Shown here piece after piece: positions 42,323-51,885 of a DNA stretch of 64,000 nucleotides (the first letter of the stretch is position 1; each line of letters begins with the position of its first letter). A program made the position numbers and the translations under genes. The stretch is from contig NZ_JAKUJY010000009.1 in NCBI RefSeq assembly GCF_022664535.1, positions 1 through 64,000 of the forward strand, in the 5' to 3' direction. The DNA comes from Sphingobium trunci (GTDB lineage: Bacteria > Pseudomonadota > Alphaproteobacteria > Sphingomonadales > Sphingomonadaceae). The notes beneath the pieces are model-generated. The model had not been told where the DNA came from and searched no databases. It saw nothing but the letters and a program-made list of their open reading frames with translations.

Positions 42323-43693
42323 TCAGGCCGCGGCGCGGCGTTCCTTCAGTTCCTCGTTCAGCATCTCCGCGAGCAGGAAAGCCAGTTCCAGGCTCTGCGC
42401 GGCGTTGAGGCGCGGATCGCAATGGGTGTGGTAGCGATCCGCCAGACCTTCATCGGTGATGGCGATGGCGCCGCCGGTGCATTCGGTCACGTTCTGGCCG
42501 GTCATTTCGGCATGGATGCCGCCGCCGAAGCTGCCCTCGGCGCGGTGCACGGCGAAGAAGCCGCGCACTTCGGCGAGGATGCGGTCGAAGGGGCGGGTCT
42601 TGTAGCCATTGGCCGCCTTGATGACATTGCCGTGCATCGGGTCGCAGGACCAGACCACCGGATGACCTTCGCGCAGCACCGCGCGGACCAGTTTGGGCAG
42701 GCCCGCCTCGATCTTGTCATGGCCATAGCGGGTGATGAGCGTGATGCGCCCCGCCTCACGCGCCGGGTTCAGCACGTCCAGCAGGCGGATCAGCGCGTCC
42801 GGCTCCAGGCTGGGGCCGCACTTCATGCCGATCGGATTGCCGATGCCGCGCAGATATTCGACATGCGCCGACCCCTCGAACCGCGTGCGGTCGCCGATCC
42901 ACAGCATGTGCGCGGAGGTATCGTACCAGTCGCCGGTCAGCGAATCCTGCCGGGTCAGCGCCTGCTCATAGGGAAGCAGCAGCGCTTCATGGCTGGTGTA
43001 GAAGCTGGTCCCGCCCAGTTGCGGTACGGTGTCGGGCGACAGGCCGCAGGCGCGCATGAAGTCCAGCGCCTCGCCGATCCGGTCGGCGACAGCGTCGAAC
43101 TTGGCGGCGAGCGGGCTCCGGCCCATGAAATCCAGCATCCAGCCATGGACGCGGTCCAGGCTGGCATAGCCACCGGTCGAGAAGGCGCGCAGCAGGTTGA
43201 GCGTCGCCGCCGACTGGTTATAGGCGCGGATCATGCGGCCTGCGTCGGGTTCGCGCGCTTCGGGCGTGAAGGCGATGTCGTTGACATTGTCGCCGCGATA
43301 GCTGGGCAGTTCCACGCCGCCGATCGTCTCCGTATCGGCGGAGCGCGGCTTGGCGAACTGGCCCGCCATGCGGCCGACCTTCACGATCGGCAGCTTGGAG
43401 GCGAAGGTCAGCACCACCGCCATCTGGAGCAGCACGCGGAAGGTGTCGCGGATATTGTTCGGGTGGAACTCGGCGAAGCTTTCGGCGCAGTCGCCGCCCT
43501 GCAGCAGGAACGCCTCTCCGGCAGTGACCCTGGCGAGTTCGGCCTTCAGGCTGCGCGCCTCGCCGGCAAAGACGAGCGGGGGAAACTGGCTGAGCTGTGC
43601 CTCCACCGCGCCAAGCGCCTGGGCATCCCGATAGACGGGCATCTGAATGCCCTTATGCTCCCGCCAGCTTTCCGGCGTCCACTTCGCCGCCAC
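42323..43693 (-). CDS. Class II 3-deoxy-7-phosphoheptulonate synthase
   Basis: A 456-aa plant-type (class II) DAHP synthase, first step of the shikimate pathway from PEP and erythrose-4-phosphate. Family features seen: [19 protein letters not shown] with the metal-binding Cys, [54 protein letters not shown] and [13 protein letters not shown] 43693, preceded by GGGAGAC, fits homologues that begin KWTPESWR; an open frame upstream to 43822 is noncoding. Ends at a strong terminator. No regulatory ACT domain is present. Confidence 0.95.
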   Translation of the reverse strand: MAAKWTPESWREHKGIQMPVYRDAQALGAVEAQLSQFPPLVFAGEARSLKAELARVTAGEAFLLQGGDCAESFAEFHPNNIRDTFRVLLQMAVVLTFASKLPIVKVGRMAGQFAKPRSADTETIGGVELPSYRGDNVNDIAFTPEAREPDAGRMIRAYNQSAATLNLLRAFSTGGYASLDRVHGWMLDFMGRSPLAAKFDAVADRIGEALDFMRACGLSPDTVPQLGGTSFYTSHEALLLPYEQALTRQDSLTGDWYDTSAHMLWIGDRTRFEGSAHVEYLRGIGNPIGMKCGPSLEPDALIRLLDVLNPAREAGRITLITRYGHDKIEAGLPKLVRAVLREGHPVVWSCDPMHGNVIKAANGYKTRPFDRILAEVRGFFAVHRAEGSFGGGIHAEMTGQNVTECTGGAIAITDEGLADRYHTHCDPRLNAAQSLELAFLLAEMLNEELKERRAAA

Positions 43694-43899
43694 TTTGAGT
43701 CTCCCAAAAACGATAAAATAGGCGCCGCACCTACGCTGATGTAGGGGGCTGCGCAAGTTTATAGCATGGGAGGGGCTACATTCCCCTCTTCTGGCGCCCT
43801 GGTGCGGACCCGTCGCGCACATTTGCTGTTCATTTCGTTCGCGCAGGGGCGCAGGGGGCGAAGCGCATTCCGCGCCAATGAGATTTCACGAGGCCGGGA

Positions 43900-44268
43900 C
43901 TATCCGGGTGATTTGTCGCAGGGATAATGTTCGTTGAGCGCGACGCTGACCAGCACGGAAGCGGGTGCGTTTCGCTGGTCGGGATAGCGGTTCAGATAGG
44001 CGATGACGACGCGTTTCACCTCTTCCGCGTCCATCTGGGCGGGCCAGCAATTGGGGCGGGCGCGGCCGATGAAGACGTCCTTCTTGATGCCGTCCACCGC
44101 CCCCACGATATAGGCGGTACAGGCGAGCGCATATTCGGGCGCCTTGTTGCGGCATTTGGCGAGCAGGGTATTGCCCGTCTCGAACATATAGCTTTGAGCA
44201 GGTGCAGCAACGGGCAGTGCCGATGCGCTGCCGAGCGCGATGATCGCTGCCGCCGCATATTTGAGCAT
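43900..44268 (-). CDS. Rap1a/Tai-type secreted protein
   Basis: A 122-aa protein with a signal peptide (MLKYAAAAIIALGSASALPVAAPAQA-like, cleavage near residue 28) and a Rap1a/Tai domain: FETGNTLLAKCRNK, ALACTAYIVGAVDGI, CWPAQMDAEEVKRVVIAYLNRYPDQRNAPASVLVSVALNEHYPC. The six Cys positions match the disulfide pattern. Rap1a/Tai members are type VI amidase immunity proteins in some bacteria, but orphan copies without an effector are common; no Tae-type amidase is nearby, so that role is only a family analogy. Confidence 0.88.
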   Translation of the reverse strand: MLKYAAAAIIALGSASALPVAAPAQSYMFETGNTLLAKCRNKAPEYALACTAYIVGAVDGIKKDVFIGRARPNCWPAQMDAEEVKRVVIAYLNRYPDQRNAPASVLVSVALNEHYPCDKSPG

Positions 44269-44368
44269 GTGCGGAACCTGCCCGTTTCCGGCCGGTCTGT
44301 CCAAACCGGCTGGCCGATCCTACGCACATTCCGGCTCTTTGCACGGAACTTTTTGAGGAAAGGCTGCC

Positions 44369-45898
44369 CTAGCCCAGCCCCAGGCGCCAGTCCCAGCGTA
44401 GCGGATCGCCGTCCATCACCTCGACGCCGCGGGCGATCAGCGCGTCGCGGATTTCGTCGGACAGCGCGAAATCCTTTTCGGCGCGGGCGGCCTGGCGGCG
44501 GTCGAGTTCGGCTTCGATCTCCTGCGGCGTGATGGCGGCGTCCCTGGGCTGGACGCGCAGGTCGGCGCGGCTGACCGTCAGCAGGTCGAGGCCGAGCGCC
44601 TGGTCGAACGCGGCCAGCAGGCAAAGCTTTTCGTCGACCGGGACTTTCTTGAGCCCGATCGTCTCTTCCAGCAGCGGGAGGGCGCGTGGGGTCATGAGGT
44701 CGTCGCTGATCGCGGCATCGAACTGTTCGAGCAGCGGGACGAGACTGGGGTGGAGGTTGGCGCGGAGGAAAGCCAGGTCGGATGATTGCCAGGTGATGCC
44801 TTCGGCGCGGGCCTTGAGATTTTCCACACCCATGACGAGGCGCTTGAGGCGGGTGAGGGCAGCAGCGACGCCGTCCGCGCTGAACTCCAGTTCGCTGCGA
44901 TAATGGGCACCCAGGCACAGCAGGCGATAGGCCAGCGGGTGCACGCCCGCGTCGATCAGCGAGAAAAGGGTGGTGAAGCCGCCCTTGGACTTGCTCATCT
45001 TGCCCTGACGATCGACCAGGAAGTTGTTGTGCATCCACCATCGGGCGCCGGTGAAGCCTGCGGTGGCGGCGTTCGGTTCGCCGCAGCAAGCGTGAAATGC
45101 CTGATTCTGGGCGATTTCATTGGGGTGGTGGATTTCGCGATGGTCGATGCCGCCGGTGTGGATGTCGAAGGGATGGCCAAGCCGCGCCTCGCTCATCACC
45201 GAGCATTCCAGATGCCAGCCCGGCGCCCCCTTGCCCCAGGGAGAGTCCCATTCCATCTGGCGCTGCTCGCCCGGCGGGGATTTGCGCCAGATGGCGAAGT
45301 CGGAAGGGTTGCGCTTGCCAGCGACCGGATCGATGCGGGCATGGGCGGCGTCGTCGCGGCCCCCGGCGAGCGCGCCATAATCGGGGACGGTGCTGCTGTC
45401 GAAATAGAGACCGGTTTCCAGTTCGTAGCAGTGCGCGGGCGCGATCCTTTCCGCGAAGGCGATCATCTGCGGCACATAGTCGGTCGCGACCGTCCATTCG
45501 CTGGGCGGCATGATGTTGAGATCGGCGATGTTCCGCTTGAACGCCTCGGTATAATGGGCCGCGATGTCCCAGATGCTTTTCGCCTGGGCGCGGGCGGCCG
45601 CCTCCATCTTGTCGTCGCCCGCGTCGGCGTCGCTGGTCAGATGGCCGACATCGGTGATGTTGATGATATGGGTGACGGCAAGGCCTTTCCACAGCAGCGT
45701 GCGGCGCAGCGTGTCGGTGAAGACATAGGCGCGCAGATTGCCGAGATGGGCATAATTATAGACCGTCGGGCCGCAGCTGTAGACGCGGGCATGGCCCGGC
45801 TCGATCGGCGCGAAAGGCTCGACCGTGCGGGTCAGGCTGTTGAACAGGCGCAGGGGGGCGTCGGCATGCTGCTGGGCGGGGGTGAACTGGTCGCTCAT
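44369..45898 (-). CDS. cysS: Cysteine-tRNA ligase
   Basis: A 509-aa CysRS. The N-terminal domain holds YSCGPTVYNYAHLGNLRAYVFTD (HIGH-type motif) with the zinc Cys, the mid-section ECSVMSEARLG and the KMSKSKGG signature for the adenylate step; a helical anticodon-binding C-terminus completes it. Starts at ATG 45898. Normal length. Sequence between it and the Rap1a gene is short. It is followed on the left by nothing clearly cotranscribed; the 452-bp upstream gap holds a long inverted repeat. Confidence 0.97.
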   Translation of the reverse strand: MSDQFTPAQQHADAPLRLFNSLTRTVEPFAPIEPGHARVYSCGPTVYNYAHLGNLRAYVFTDTLRRTLLWKGLAVTHIINITDVGHLTSDADAGDDKMEAAARAQAKSIWDIAAHYTEAFKRNIADLNIMPPSEWTVATDYVPQMIAFAERIAPAHCYELETGLYFDSSTVPDYGALAGGRDDAAHARIDPVAGKRNPSDFAIWRKSPPGEQRQMEWDSPWGKGAPGWHLECSVMSEARLGHPFDIHTGGIDHREIHHPNEIAQNQAFHACCGEPNAATAGFTGARWWMHNNFLVDRQGKMSKSKGGFTTLFSLIDAGVHPLAYRLLCLGAHYRSELEFSADGVAAALTRLKRLVMGVENLKARAEGITWQSSDLAFLRANLHPSLVPLLEQFDAAISDDLMTPRALPLLEETIGLKKVPVDEKLCLLAAFDQALGLDLLTVSRADLRVQPRDAAITPQEIEAELDRRQAARAEKDFALSDEIRDALIARGVEVMDGDPLRWDWRLGLG

Positions 45899-45960
45899 GG
45901 CGCAGAGCCATGCGGCGGTTCGGGGCGGGCGTCAACGGGGCGGAGGGGGGATTCTTTTGC

Positions 45961-46084
45961 GCGCAGAGGCGCAGAGGCGCAGAGTGCGCAAATCGCCGCT
46001 GCCAAACGGTGCTGACCGGTTTCAGGCCGGCCGGGTAGATCGCGCCGCGGCGAAATCCACTCCATGTCCTCTGCGCCTCTGCGC
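45961..46084. repeat. 16-bp perfect inverted repeat GCGCAGAGGCGCAGAG
   Basis: GCGCAGAGGCGCAGAG (45961-45976) and CTCTGCGCCTCTGCGC (46069-46084) flank 92 bp. The left arm continues into GGCGCAGAGT, a tandem 8-bp GGCGCAGA repeat. The 452-bp gap from cysS to the BI-1 gene (45899-46374) shows no other gene; the remainder is ordinary GC-rich intergenic sequence with a possible weak TTGAGT/CTAGAC promoter near 46273-46301. Confidence 0.75.
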
Positions 46085-46374
46085 GAGCCTCTCTCGAACG
46101 CAGGGAATTGTAACAAATCGTTGCTGATGGGCCGATCGCTGGCTCCACCCCTTGCGCTGGCGCGTTGTCCCACCGATATTGCTCGTGCGGGCCGGGCCCC
46201 TCTGGCGGTTGGACATGTATGACATTCCAGCCGTGATGTCGGACCGCATCGAGTGTGCTCGGTGCAGGTTCGTTGAGTCTTTATCCCCCTCTCTAGACTT
46301 TACGAAGACCGCGCCGGGCCACTCGATCCCTCGGCTTCTGGCCGTAACTGATGTTTGGATGGAGTATCAACGCC

Positions 46375-47085
46375 GTGAACAATCCCGTTCGTATGCCGGG
46401 CTATGGTGCGAGCCAGACGGCGCAGACCGATGCCGGCCTGCGCGCGCACATGCTGGGCGTTTTCCGCAATATGGGCATCGGCCTGGTCATTACCGGGCTG
46501 GTCGCCGCCTTCATCGGCAACACGCCGGCGCTGGCCGCCGCGATCTTCGGCACGCCCCTCAAATGGGTGGCGATCTTCGCGCCGCTCGCCTTCGTGTTCT
46601 TCTTCAGCTTCCGCATCGACAGGATGACGACCGCGGGCGCGCGCATGGCCTTCTACGCCTTTTCGGCGGTGATGGGCGTGTCGCTGGCCAGCGTCTTCCT
46701 GATCTTCACCGGCGGGTCCATCGCGCAGGCCTTCTTCTCGGCCGCGGTGATGTTCCTCGCCATGGCGCTGTGGGGCTATACGACCGGGCGCGACCTGTCG
46801 AAATTCGGGTCGTTCCTGGTGATGGGCCTGATCGGTATCCTGGTCGCCAGCCTGATCAACATCTTCATCGGCTCGTCGGCCATGGCGATGGTGATCTCGA
46901 TCATTGGCGTGGTGGTGTTCACCGGCCTGACCGCCTGGGACGTGCAGCGCATCAAGTCGGAATATTTCGCCTATGCCGGCCATGAGGTGGCGGAGAAGAT
47001 GCAGGTCATGGGCGCGCTGTCGCTCTACCTGAACTTCGTCAACCTGTTCCAGATGCTCCTCAGCCTGACCGGCGAGCGCGAATAA
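46375..47085 (+). CDS. Bax inhibitor-1/YccA family membrane protein
   Basis: A 236-aa protein with seven predicted helices, starting at GTG 46375 (GGAG ten bp upstream); an ATG at 46351 gives 244 aa but lacks a site. The family core is present: RNMGIGLVITGLVAAF, MAFYAFSAVMGVSLASV, IGILVASLINIF and the closing FTGLTAWDVQRIKSEYFAY. BI-1 relatives (YccA, YbhL) interact with FtsH or leak Ca2+; the bacterial function is unsettled. Monocistronic; ends before a possible terminator at 47164. Confidence 0.93.
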   Translation: MNNPVRMPGYGASQTAQTDAGLRAHMLGVFRNMGIGLVITGLVAAFIGNTPALAAAIFGTPLKWVAIFAPLAFVFFFSFRIDRMTTAGARMAFYAFSAVMGVSLASVFLIFTGGSIAQAFFSAAVMFLAMALWGYTTGRDLSKFGSFLVMGLIGILVASLINIFIGSSAMAMVISIIGVVVFTGLTAWDVQRIKSEYFAYAGHEVAEKMQVMGALSLYLNFVNLFQMLLSLTGERE

Positions 47086-47163
47086 GGTCGAACAGCTACG
47101 GCGTAAATGGCGCCTCGAACGCGCCATCGGTGAGTTTAGGCCCTGAAAACGACTGCCAATAAG

Positions 47164-47200
47164 GGGCGTCCCGGTGCTTCGGCGTTGGGGCGCCCACTTG
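47164..47200 (+). terminator. Probable terminator after the BI-1 gene
   Basis: GGGCGTCCC (47164-47172) pairs with GGGGCGCCC (47187-47195) with one G-U pair, followed by ACTTGTTTT. The imperfect T-run lowers confidence; it lies about 80 bp after the stop. Confidence 0.6.
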
Positions 47201-47281
47201 TTTTGGCGAGCAGGCAGCCGACTTGCCTTGGCGGCATGATGCTTTAGGGATTGGCTATCCTCTTCAACGAAGGCTGTTGGC

Positions 47282-48727
47282 GTGACAGATATTCAGAGCG
47301 TTACCCCCGTCATTCTGGCGGGTGGATCGGGGACGCGGCTGTGGCCGTTGTCGCGCAAATCCTATCCCAAGCAGTTCGTGCCCCTGCTGGGGGAGGATAC
47401 GCTGTTTCGCTCGGTCGTGCGGCGGCTGTCGGGTGCGGGGGAGGGCTATGGCTTTGCCCGGCCGGTGGTGCTGACCAACGCGACCTTCCGTTTCATCGTC
47501 GCCGAGCAGTTGGCGCAGGAGGGCGTGGACGCGGAAGCGATCATGATCGAACCTTCGGTGCGCAACACCGCGCCTGCGATTCTGGCGGCGGCGCTGCATC
47601 TGGCGGCGCAGGATCCCGAAGCGGTGATGCTGGTCGCGCCCTCTGACCAGGTGGTGCCGGATGCCGACGCCTTCCGCGCGGCGGTAAGCCGGGGTCTGGG
47701 GGCTGCCCGGGCGGGCGATCTGGTGACCTTCGGCATTGCGCCGACACGGCCGGAAACCGGCTATGGCTATTTGCAGGTCGTGGCCAGGCCCGATGGATCG
47801 GGCGAGCCGATCAAGCTCAAGCGCTTCGTGGAAAAGCCCGATGCGAAGCGGGCGGCCAAGATGCTGGCGAGCGGCGATCATCTCTGGAATGCCGGGATTT
47901 TCCTGTTCGCGGCGAAGGACCTGATCGCGGCATTCGAGCAATATGCGCCCGACGTGCTGGCGGCGACGGTGCCTGCGGTGGAGCAGGCGGAGGGCGACCT
48001 GGGGTTCCTGCGTCTGGCGCCGGAACCTTGGGGGCAGGCGCCGGACATTTCCATCGACTATGCGATCATGGAGCGGGCCGCCAATCTGTCGGTCGTGCCC
48101 TATGATTCAGGCTGGTCGGACCTGGGCGGCTGGGACGCGGTGTGGAGCCATGCCGGGCCGGACGGGGATGGCGTGACGGTCAGCGGCGGAGCGACGGCGA
48201 TCGATTGCAACGACACATTGTTGCGGTCGGACAGCGACGGCATGGAACTGGTCGGCATTGGCCTCAGCAACATCATAGCGGTGGCGATGAACGATGCGGT
48301 GCTGATCGCGGACAAGGCGCGATCGCAGGATGTGAAGCTGGCGGTGGAAGCGCTGAAGGCCAAGGGCGCGGTGCAGGCGGAGAGCTTTCCCAAGGATCAC
48401 CGGCCCTGGGGCTGGGTGGAAGGGCTGCTGTCGGGCGAACGCTTTCAGGTCAAGCGGATCATCGTGCAGCCCGGGCAGTCCTTGAGCCTGCAGAGCCATT
48501 TCCATCGGTCGGAACATTGGATCGTGGTCGAGGGAACGGCCAGGGTGACGGTGAATGAAGAGGTGACGCTGCTGACCGAGAACCAGTCGCTTTATGTGCC
48601 TTCGGGGGCGAAGCATCGGGTGGAGAATCCGGGCAGGATCCCCGTGGTCTTCATCGAGGTGCAGACGGGCACCTATCTGGGAGAGGACGATATCGTCCGC
48701 TACGAGGATCGCTACGCGCGGAGTTGA
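47282..48727 (+). CDS. manC: Mannose-1-phosphate guanylyltransferase / mannose-6-phosphate isomerase
   Basis: A 481-aa bifunctional enzyme making GDP-mannose. The N-terminal domain shows ILAGGSGTRLWPLSRKSYPKQFVPLLGE (pyrophosphorylase), KRFVEKPD and PDISIDYAIMERA; the C-terminal part is a PMI cupin ending FIEVQTGTYLGEDDIVRYEDRYARS with HFHRSEHWIVVEG. It feeds mannose or fucose units into polysaccharides; a KpsC-like gene lies 12 kb downstream but there is no visible cluster around manC. GTG start 47282. A REP-like hairpin follows. Confidence 0.97.
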   Translation: MTDIQSVTPVILAGGSGTRLWPLSRKSYPKQFVPLLGEDTLFRSVVRRLSGAGEGYGFARPVVLTNATFRFIVAEQLAQEGVDAEAIMIEPSVRNTAPAILAAALHLAAQDPEAVMLVAPSDQVVPDADAFRAAVSRGLGAARAGDLVTFGIAPTRPETGYGYLQVVARPDGSGEPIKLKRFVEKPDAKRAAKMLASGDHLWNAGIFLFAAKDLIAAFEQYAPDVLAATVPAVEQAEGDLGFLRLAPEPWGQAPDISIDYAIMERAANLSVVPYDSGWSDLGGWDAVWSHAGPDGDGVTVSGGATAIDCNDTLLRSDSDGMELVGIGLSNIIAVAMNDAVLIADKARSQDVKLAVEALKAKGAVQAESFPKDHRPWGWVEGLLSGERFQVKRIIVQPGQSLSLQSHFHRSEHWIVVEGTARVTVNEEVTLLTENQSLYVPSGAKHRVENPGRIPVVFIEVQTGTYLGEDDIVRYEDRYARS

Positions 48728-48747
48728 GCCACACATCTTCTCATTCG

Positions 48748-48829
48748 TCATTCCGCGAAGGAAACCACCTCCCGACGCTGCACCAAGCACATTCTCGTGG
48801 GAGATAGATTCCCGCCTTCGCGGGAATGA
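48748..48829. repeat. REP-like palindrome between manC and polA
   Basis: TCATTCCGCGAAGG (48748-48761) is complementary to CCTTCGCGGGAATGA (48815-48829) apart from one extra base, and the right arm contains an inner ATTCCCGC/GCGGGAAT pair. It is the 'attcccgcgaaggcgggaat' class of extragenic palindrome, lying between the converging manC and polA genes. Confidence 0.8.
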
Positions 48830-48838
48830 TGGGAAAGG

Positions 48839-51625
48839 TTAGTGGGCAGCTCCCCAGCTGCGGCCATGACCGATCTCCACCCCAAGCGGCACGCTCAGTT
48901 TCACGATCGGTTCGGCGGCGCTTTCCATGACCCTGCGTATGACAGCGCTGGCCTGTTCGACATCGCCTTCGGGCAGTTCGAACACCAGTTCGTCATGCAC
49001 CTGCAGCAGCATTTTCACCTTGCCCAGGCCCGCTGCCGCCAGTGCCGGTCCCATGCGGGCCATGGCGCGCTTGATGATGTCGGCGCTGGTGCCCTGGATC
49101 GGGGCGTTGATCGCGGCGCGCTCGGCGCCCTGGCGCTCATGCTGGACCGGGGCCTTGATGCGCGGGAACCATGTCTTCCGGCCGAAGAGGGTTTCGGTAT
49201 AACCCCTTGAGCGCGCCTTCTCGATCGTGTCGGTGATGTAGAGGCTGATGCCGGGGAAGCGCTCATAATAGCGGCTGATCATGTCCTGCGCTTCGTCGGC
49301 GCTGATCTCCAGCCGCCCGGCGAGGCCCCAGCGGGAAATGCCGTAGAGGATCGCGAAATTGATCGTCTTGGCCCGGCCGCGCGTGTCGCGGTTGACCTCC
49401 CCGAACAGTTGCTGGGCGGTGGCGGCGTGAATGTCCTCGCCATTGGCGAAGGCCTCTTTCAGCGCCGGAACGTCGGCCATATGCGCGGCGAGGCGCAGTT
49501 CGATCTGGCTATAGTCCGCCGCAAGGATGACATTGCCCGGCTCGGCCACGAAGGCGTGGCGGATCTGGCGGCCGACCTCCGTGCGGATCGGGATGTTCTG
49601 GAGATTGGGGTCGGTCGAGGACAGGCGGCCGGTCTGCGCGCCGGACAGGCTGTAGCTGGTGTGGACGCGGCTGGTATCCTTGTTGATCTGGGCCTGGAGC
49701 GCGTCGGTATAGGTCGATTTGAGCTTCGATAGCTGGCGCCAGTCCAGCACCTTCCCCGCGATCTCGGCGCCCTGCGCCTTGAGCTGTTCGAGGATGGTGA
49801 CATCGGTGGAATAGGCGCCCGACTTGCCCTTCCTGCCGCCCTTGTACCCCATTTTGTCGAACAGGATCGCGCCCAGCTGCTGGGTCGATCCGATGGCGAA
49901 GGGCTGGCCCGCAAGGGCATGGATTTCCGCCTCCAGCGCGGCGATGCCCGCGGTGAATTCCGAAGACAGGCGGGACAGGGCTTCGCGGTCGACCTTGATC
50001 CCCTCATGCTCCATCTTCGCGATCACGCCGACCAGCGGGCGATCGACCAGTTCATAGACGCGGGTGGCGCCTTCATGGGCGATGCGGGTCTTGAACAGCT
50101 TCCACAGCCGCAGCGTGACGTCGGCATCCTCCGCCGCATATTCGGTCGCCTTGTCGAGCGGGACTTCGGCGAAGCTGATCTGGCTCTTGCCGGTGCCGCA
50201 GACATCCTTGAAGCTGATGCATGTGTGATTGAGGTGGACCTTCGCCGCCTCGTCCATGCCGTGGCCGGCAAGGCTCTGGCCCGCGTCGAGGTCGAAGCTC
50301 ATGACGATGGTGTCGTCATAGGGGGCGATCTCGATGCCGTGACGGCGCATGACGGTCAGGTCATATTTGAGATTCTGCCCGATCTTGAGGACGCTGTCGT
50401 CCTCCAGCAGCGGCTTCAACCGGGCGAGGACGAGGGCGAGGGGAAGCTGCTGCGGCTTTTCCGCGAACATGTCCTTGCCGCCATGGCCGACCGGGATGTA
50501 GCAGGCCGCGTTCGGCCCGACGGCGAGGCTGATCCCGACCAGCGCGCAGGACACGCAGTCCAGCATGTCCGTCTCGGTATCGACGGCGACCAGACCTTCT
50601 GCATGGGCGGCGGCGATCCAGCGGTCGAGCGCCTCCTGCGTCACCACCGTTTCGTAGAGGCTGCGGTCGATCGGCGGTTCTTCCTCATGGACCGGGGCGG
50701 CGGGGGGCGTGACCTCGGTGACGGCGGCGGCCGCGGTCGCAACGGCCACGGCGGCGGCGGGTGCCCCGGCGCGGGCGAGCAGCGACTTGAAGCCATGATG
50801 TTCGAGGAAGGCCTGCAAGGGTTCGAGCGGAATGCCCTTGAGCGTCAGGTCGTCCAGCGGTTCGGGCAGGTCCATCGCATCGTGCAGCGCGACGAGGCGG
50901 CGGGAAAGCCGGGCCATGTCGGCATGGGCGATCAGATTTTCCTGCATCTTCGACTTCTTCATCGAAGGCGCGGCCGCCAGCGCGGCTTCCAGCCCGCCAT
51001 ATTCGGTGATGAGCTTGGCGGCGGTCTTGGGGCCGATGCCGGGGACGCCGGGGACATTGTCGACGCTGTCGCCCATCAGGGCCAGGACGTCGCCCAATTG
51101 CTCCGGCTGGACGCCGAACTTGGCCATCACATAGTCGGCGCCGCGCCGTTCATTCTTCATCGTGTCGTACATGTCGACGCCGGGCTGGATGAGCTGCATC
51201 AAGTCCTTGTCGGAACTGACGATGGTGACGTGCCAGCCCGCCGCGACGGCGGCCCTGGTGTAGCTGGCGATGATGTCGTCGGCCTCGAAACCCGCCTCCT
51301 CGATGCAGGGGAGGGAGAAGGCGCGGGTGGCGTCGCGGATCATCGGGAATTGCGGCACGAGGTCTTCGGGCGGCGGCGGGCGATTGGCCTTGTAGGCGTC
51401 GTACATGTCGTTGCGGAAGGTGTGGCTGCCCTTGTCCAGCACCACAGCGAGATGGGTCGGCCCCTCCGCCTTGCCCAGTTCGTCGGCCAGCTTCCAGAGC
51501 ATGGTGGTATAGCCATAGACCGCGCCGACCGGCTGGCCATGCTTGTTGGTGAGCGGCGGAAGTTGGTGATAGGCGCGGAAGATATAGCCGCTGCCGTCCA
51601 CGAGGTAGAGATGATTCTGGGGCAT
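48839..51625 (-). CDS. polA: DNA polymerase I
   Basis: A 928-aa Pol I with all three activities. The 5'-nuclease domain is at the N-terminus (LYLVDGSGYIFRAYH, DDIIASYTRA); a Val/Ala-rich linker near residue 290 leads to a 3'-5' exonuclease with VAVDTETDML (the DxE pair kept), and the polymerase domain carries DYSQIELRLAAH (motif A), the RAKTINFAILYG O-helix (motif B) and VHDELVFE (motif C). All active. It converges with manC; at its start side, the 260-bp gap holds copy 4 of the interspersed element. Confidence 0.97.
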   Translation of the reverse strand: MPQNHLYLVDGSGYIFRAYHQLPPLTNKHGQPVGAVYGYTTMLWKLADELGKAEGPTHLAVVLDKGSHTFRNDMYDAYKANRPPPPEDLVPQFPMIRDATRAFSLPCIEEAGFEADDIIASYTRAAVAAGWHVTIVSSDKDLMQLIQPGVDMYDTMKNERRGADYVMAKFGVQPEQLGDVLALMGDSVDNVPGVPGIGPKTAAKLITEYGGLEAALAAAPSMKKSKMQENLIAHADMARLSRRLVALHDAMDLPEPLDDLTLKGIPLEPLQAFLEHHGFKSLLARAGAPAAAVAVATAAAAVTEVTPPAAPVHEEEPPIDRSLYETVVTQEALDRWIAAAHAEGLVAVDTETDMLDCVSCALVGISLAVGPNAACYIPVGHGGKDMFAEKPQQLPLALVLARLKPLLEDDSVLKIGQNLKYDLTVMRRHGIEIAPYDDTIVMSFDLDAGQSLAGHGMDEAAKVHLNHTCISFKDVCGTGKSQISFAEVPLDKATEYAAEDADVTLRLWKLFKTRIAHEGATRVYELVDRPLVGVIAKMEHEGIKVDREALSRLSSEFTAGIAALEAEIHALAGQPFAIGSTQQLGAILFDKMGYKGGRKGKSGAYSTDVTILEQLKAQGAEIAGKVLDWRQLSKLKSTYTDALQAQINKDTSRVHTSYSLSGAQTGRLSSTDPNLQNIPIRTEVGRQIRHAFVAEPGNVILAADYSQIELRLAAHMADVPALKEAFANGEDIHAATAQQLFGEVNRDTRGRAKTINFAILYGISRWGLAGRLEISADEAQDMISRYYERFPGISLYITDTIEKARSRGYTETLFGRKTWFPRIKAPVQHERQGAERAAINAPIQGTSADIIKRAMARMGPALAAAGLGKVKMLLQVHDELVFELPEGDVEQASAVIRRVMESAAEPIVKLSVPLGVEIGHGRSWGAAH

Positions 51626-51687
51626 GGGGGAGGGGATAGCGGGTAATGTGGGGTGGCTCCAGTGGCCTATGTCGCGGGGGTGGATTT

Positions 51688-51815
51688 GGGTGACATAGGT
51701 GACACGATGGAGAGGTGGGAAAGCACCGGCTCCGGGCGTTTTCCTGCAGGCGGTTTACGGTTCAAAGAGCGGGATCGGGTGTAGCCTGTGCGGCGGCGTG
51801 TAGGACAGGAAAAAA
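51688..51815 (+). repeat. Interspersed ~130-bp element, copy 4
   Basis: Opens GGGTGACATAGGTGACACGA, has GGGAAAGC ... GTTTTCC as central arms around CCGG/CCGGG, TTCAAAGAGC at 51771-51780, GGTGTAGCC at 51778-51786 and TGTAGGACAGGAAAAA at the right end. It lies between the divergent polA start and the 51886 gene, the only one of the four copies not lying downstream of a gene on either side. Confidence 0.85.
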
Positions 51816-51885
51816 CTTCTGACGGAGGCCTTCAACACTGGTTGACGTTAACCCAACGATCATTTGTTTGCTGTTTCATTGCAGG

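Noticed and set aside
40751..43744. 997-codon plus-strand ORF across parA, cupin and DAHP synthase genes
   Set aside because: It crosses three real minus-strand genes and a terminator, with a low-complexity composition typical of antisense frames.
43900..44268. Type VI secretion immunity role for the Rap1a/Tai protein
   Set aside because: No cognate amidase effector or any T6SS gene is in the window.
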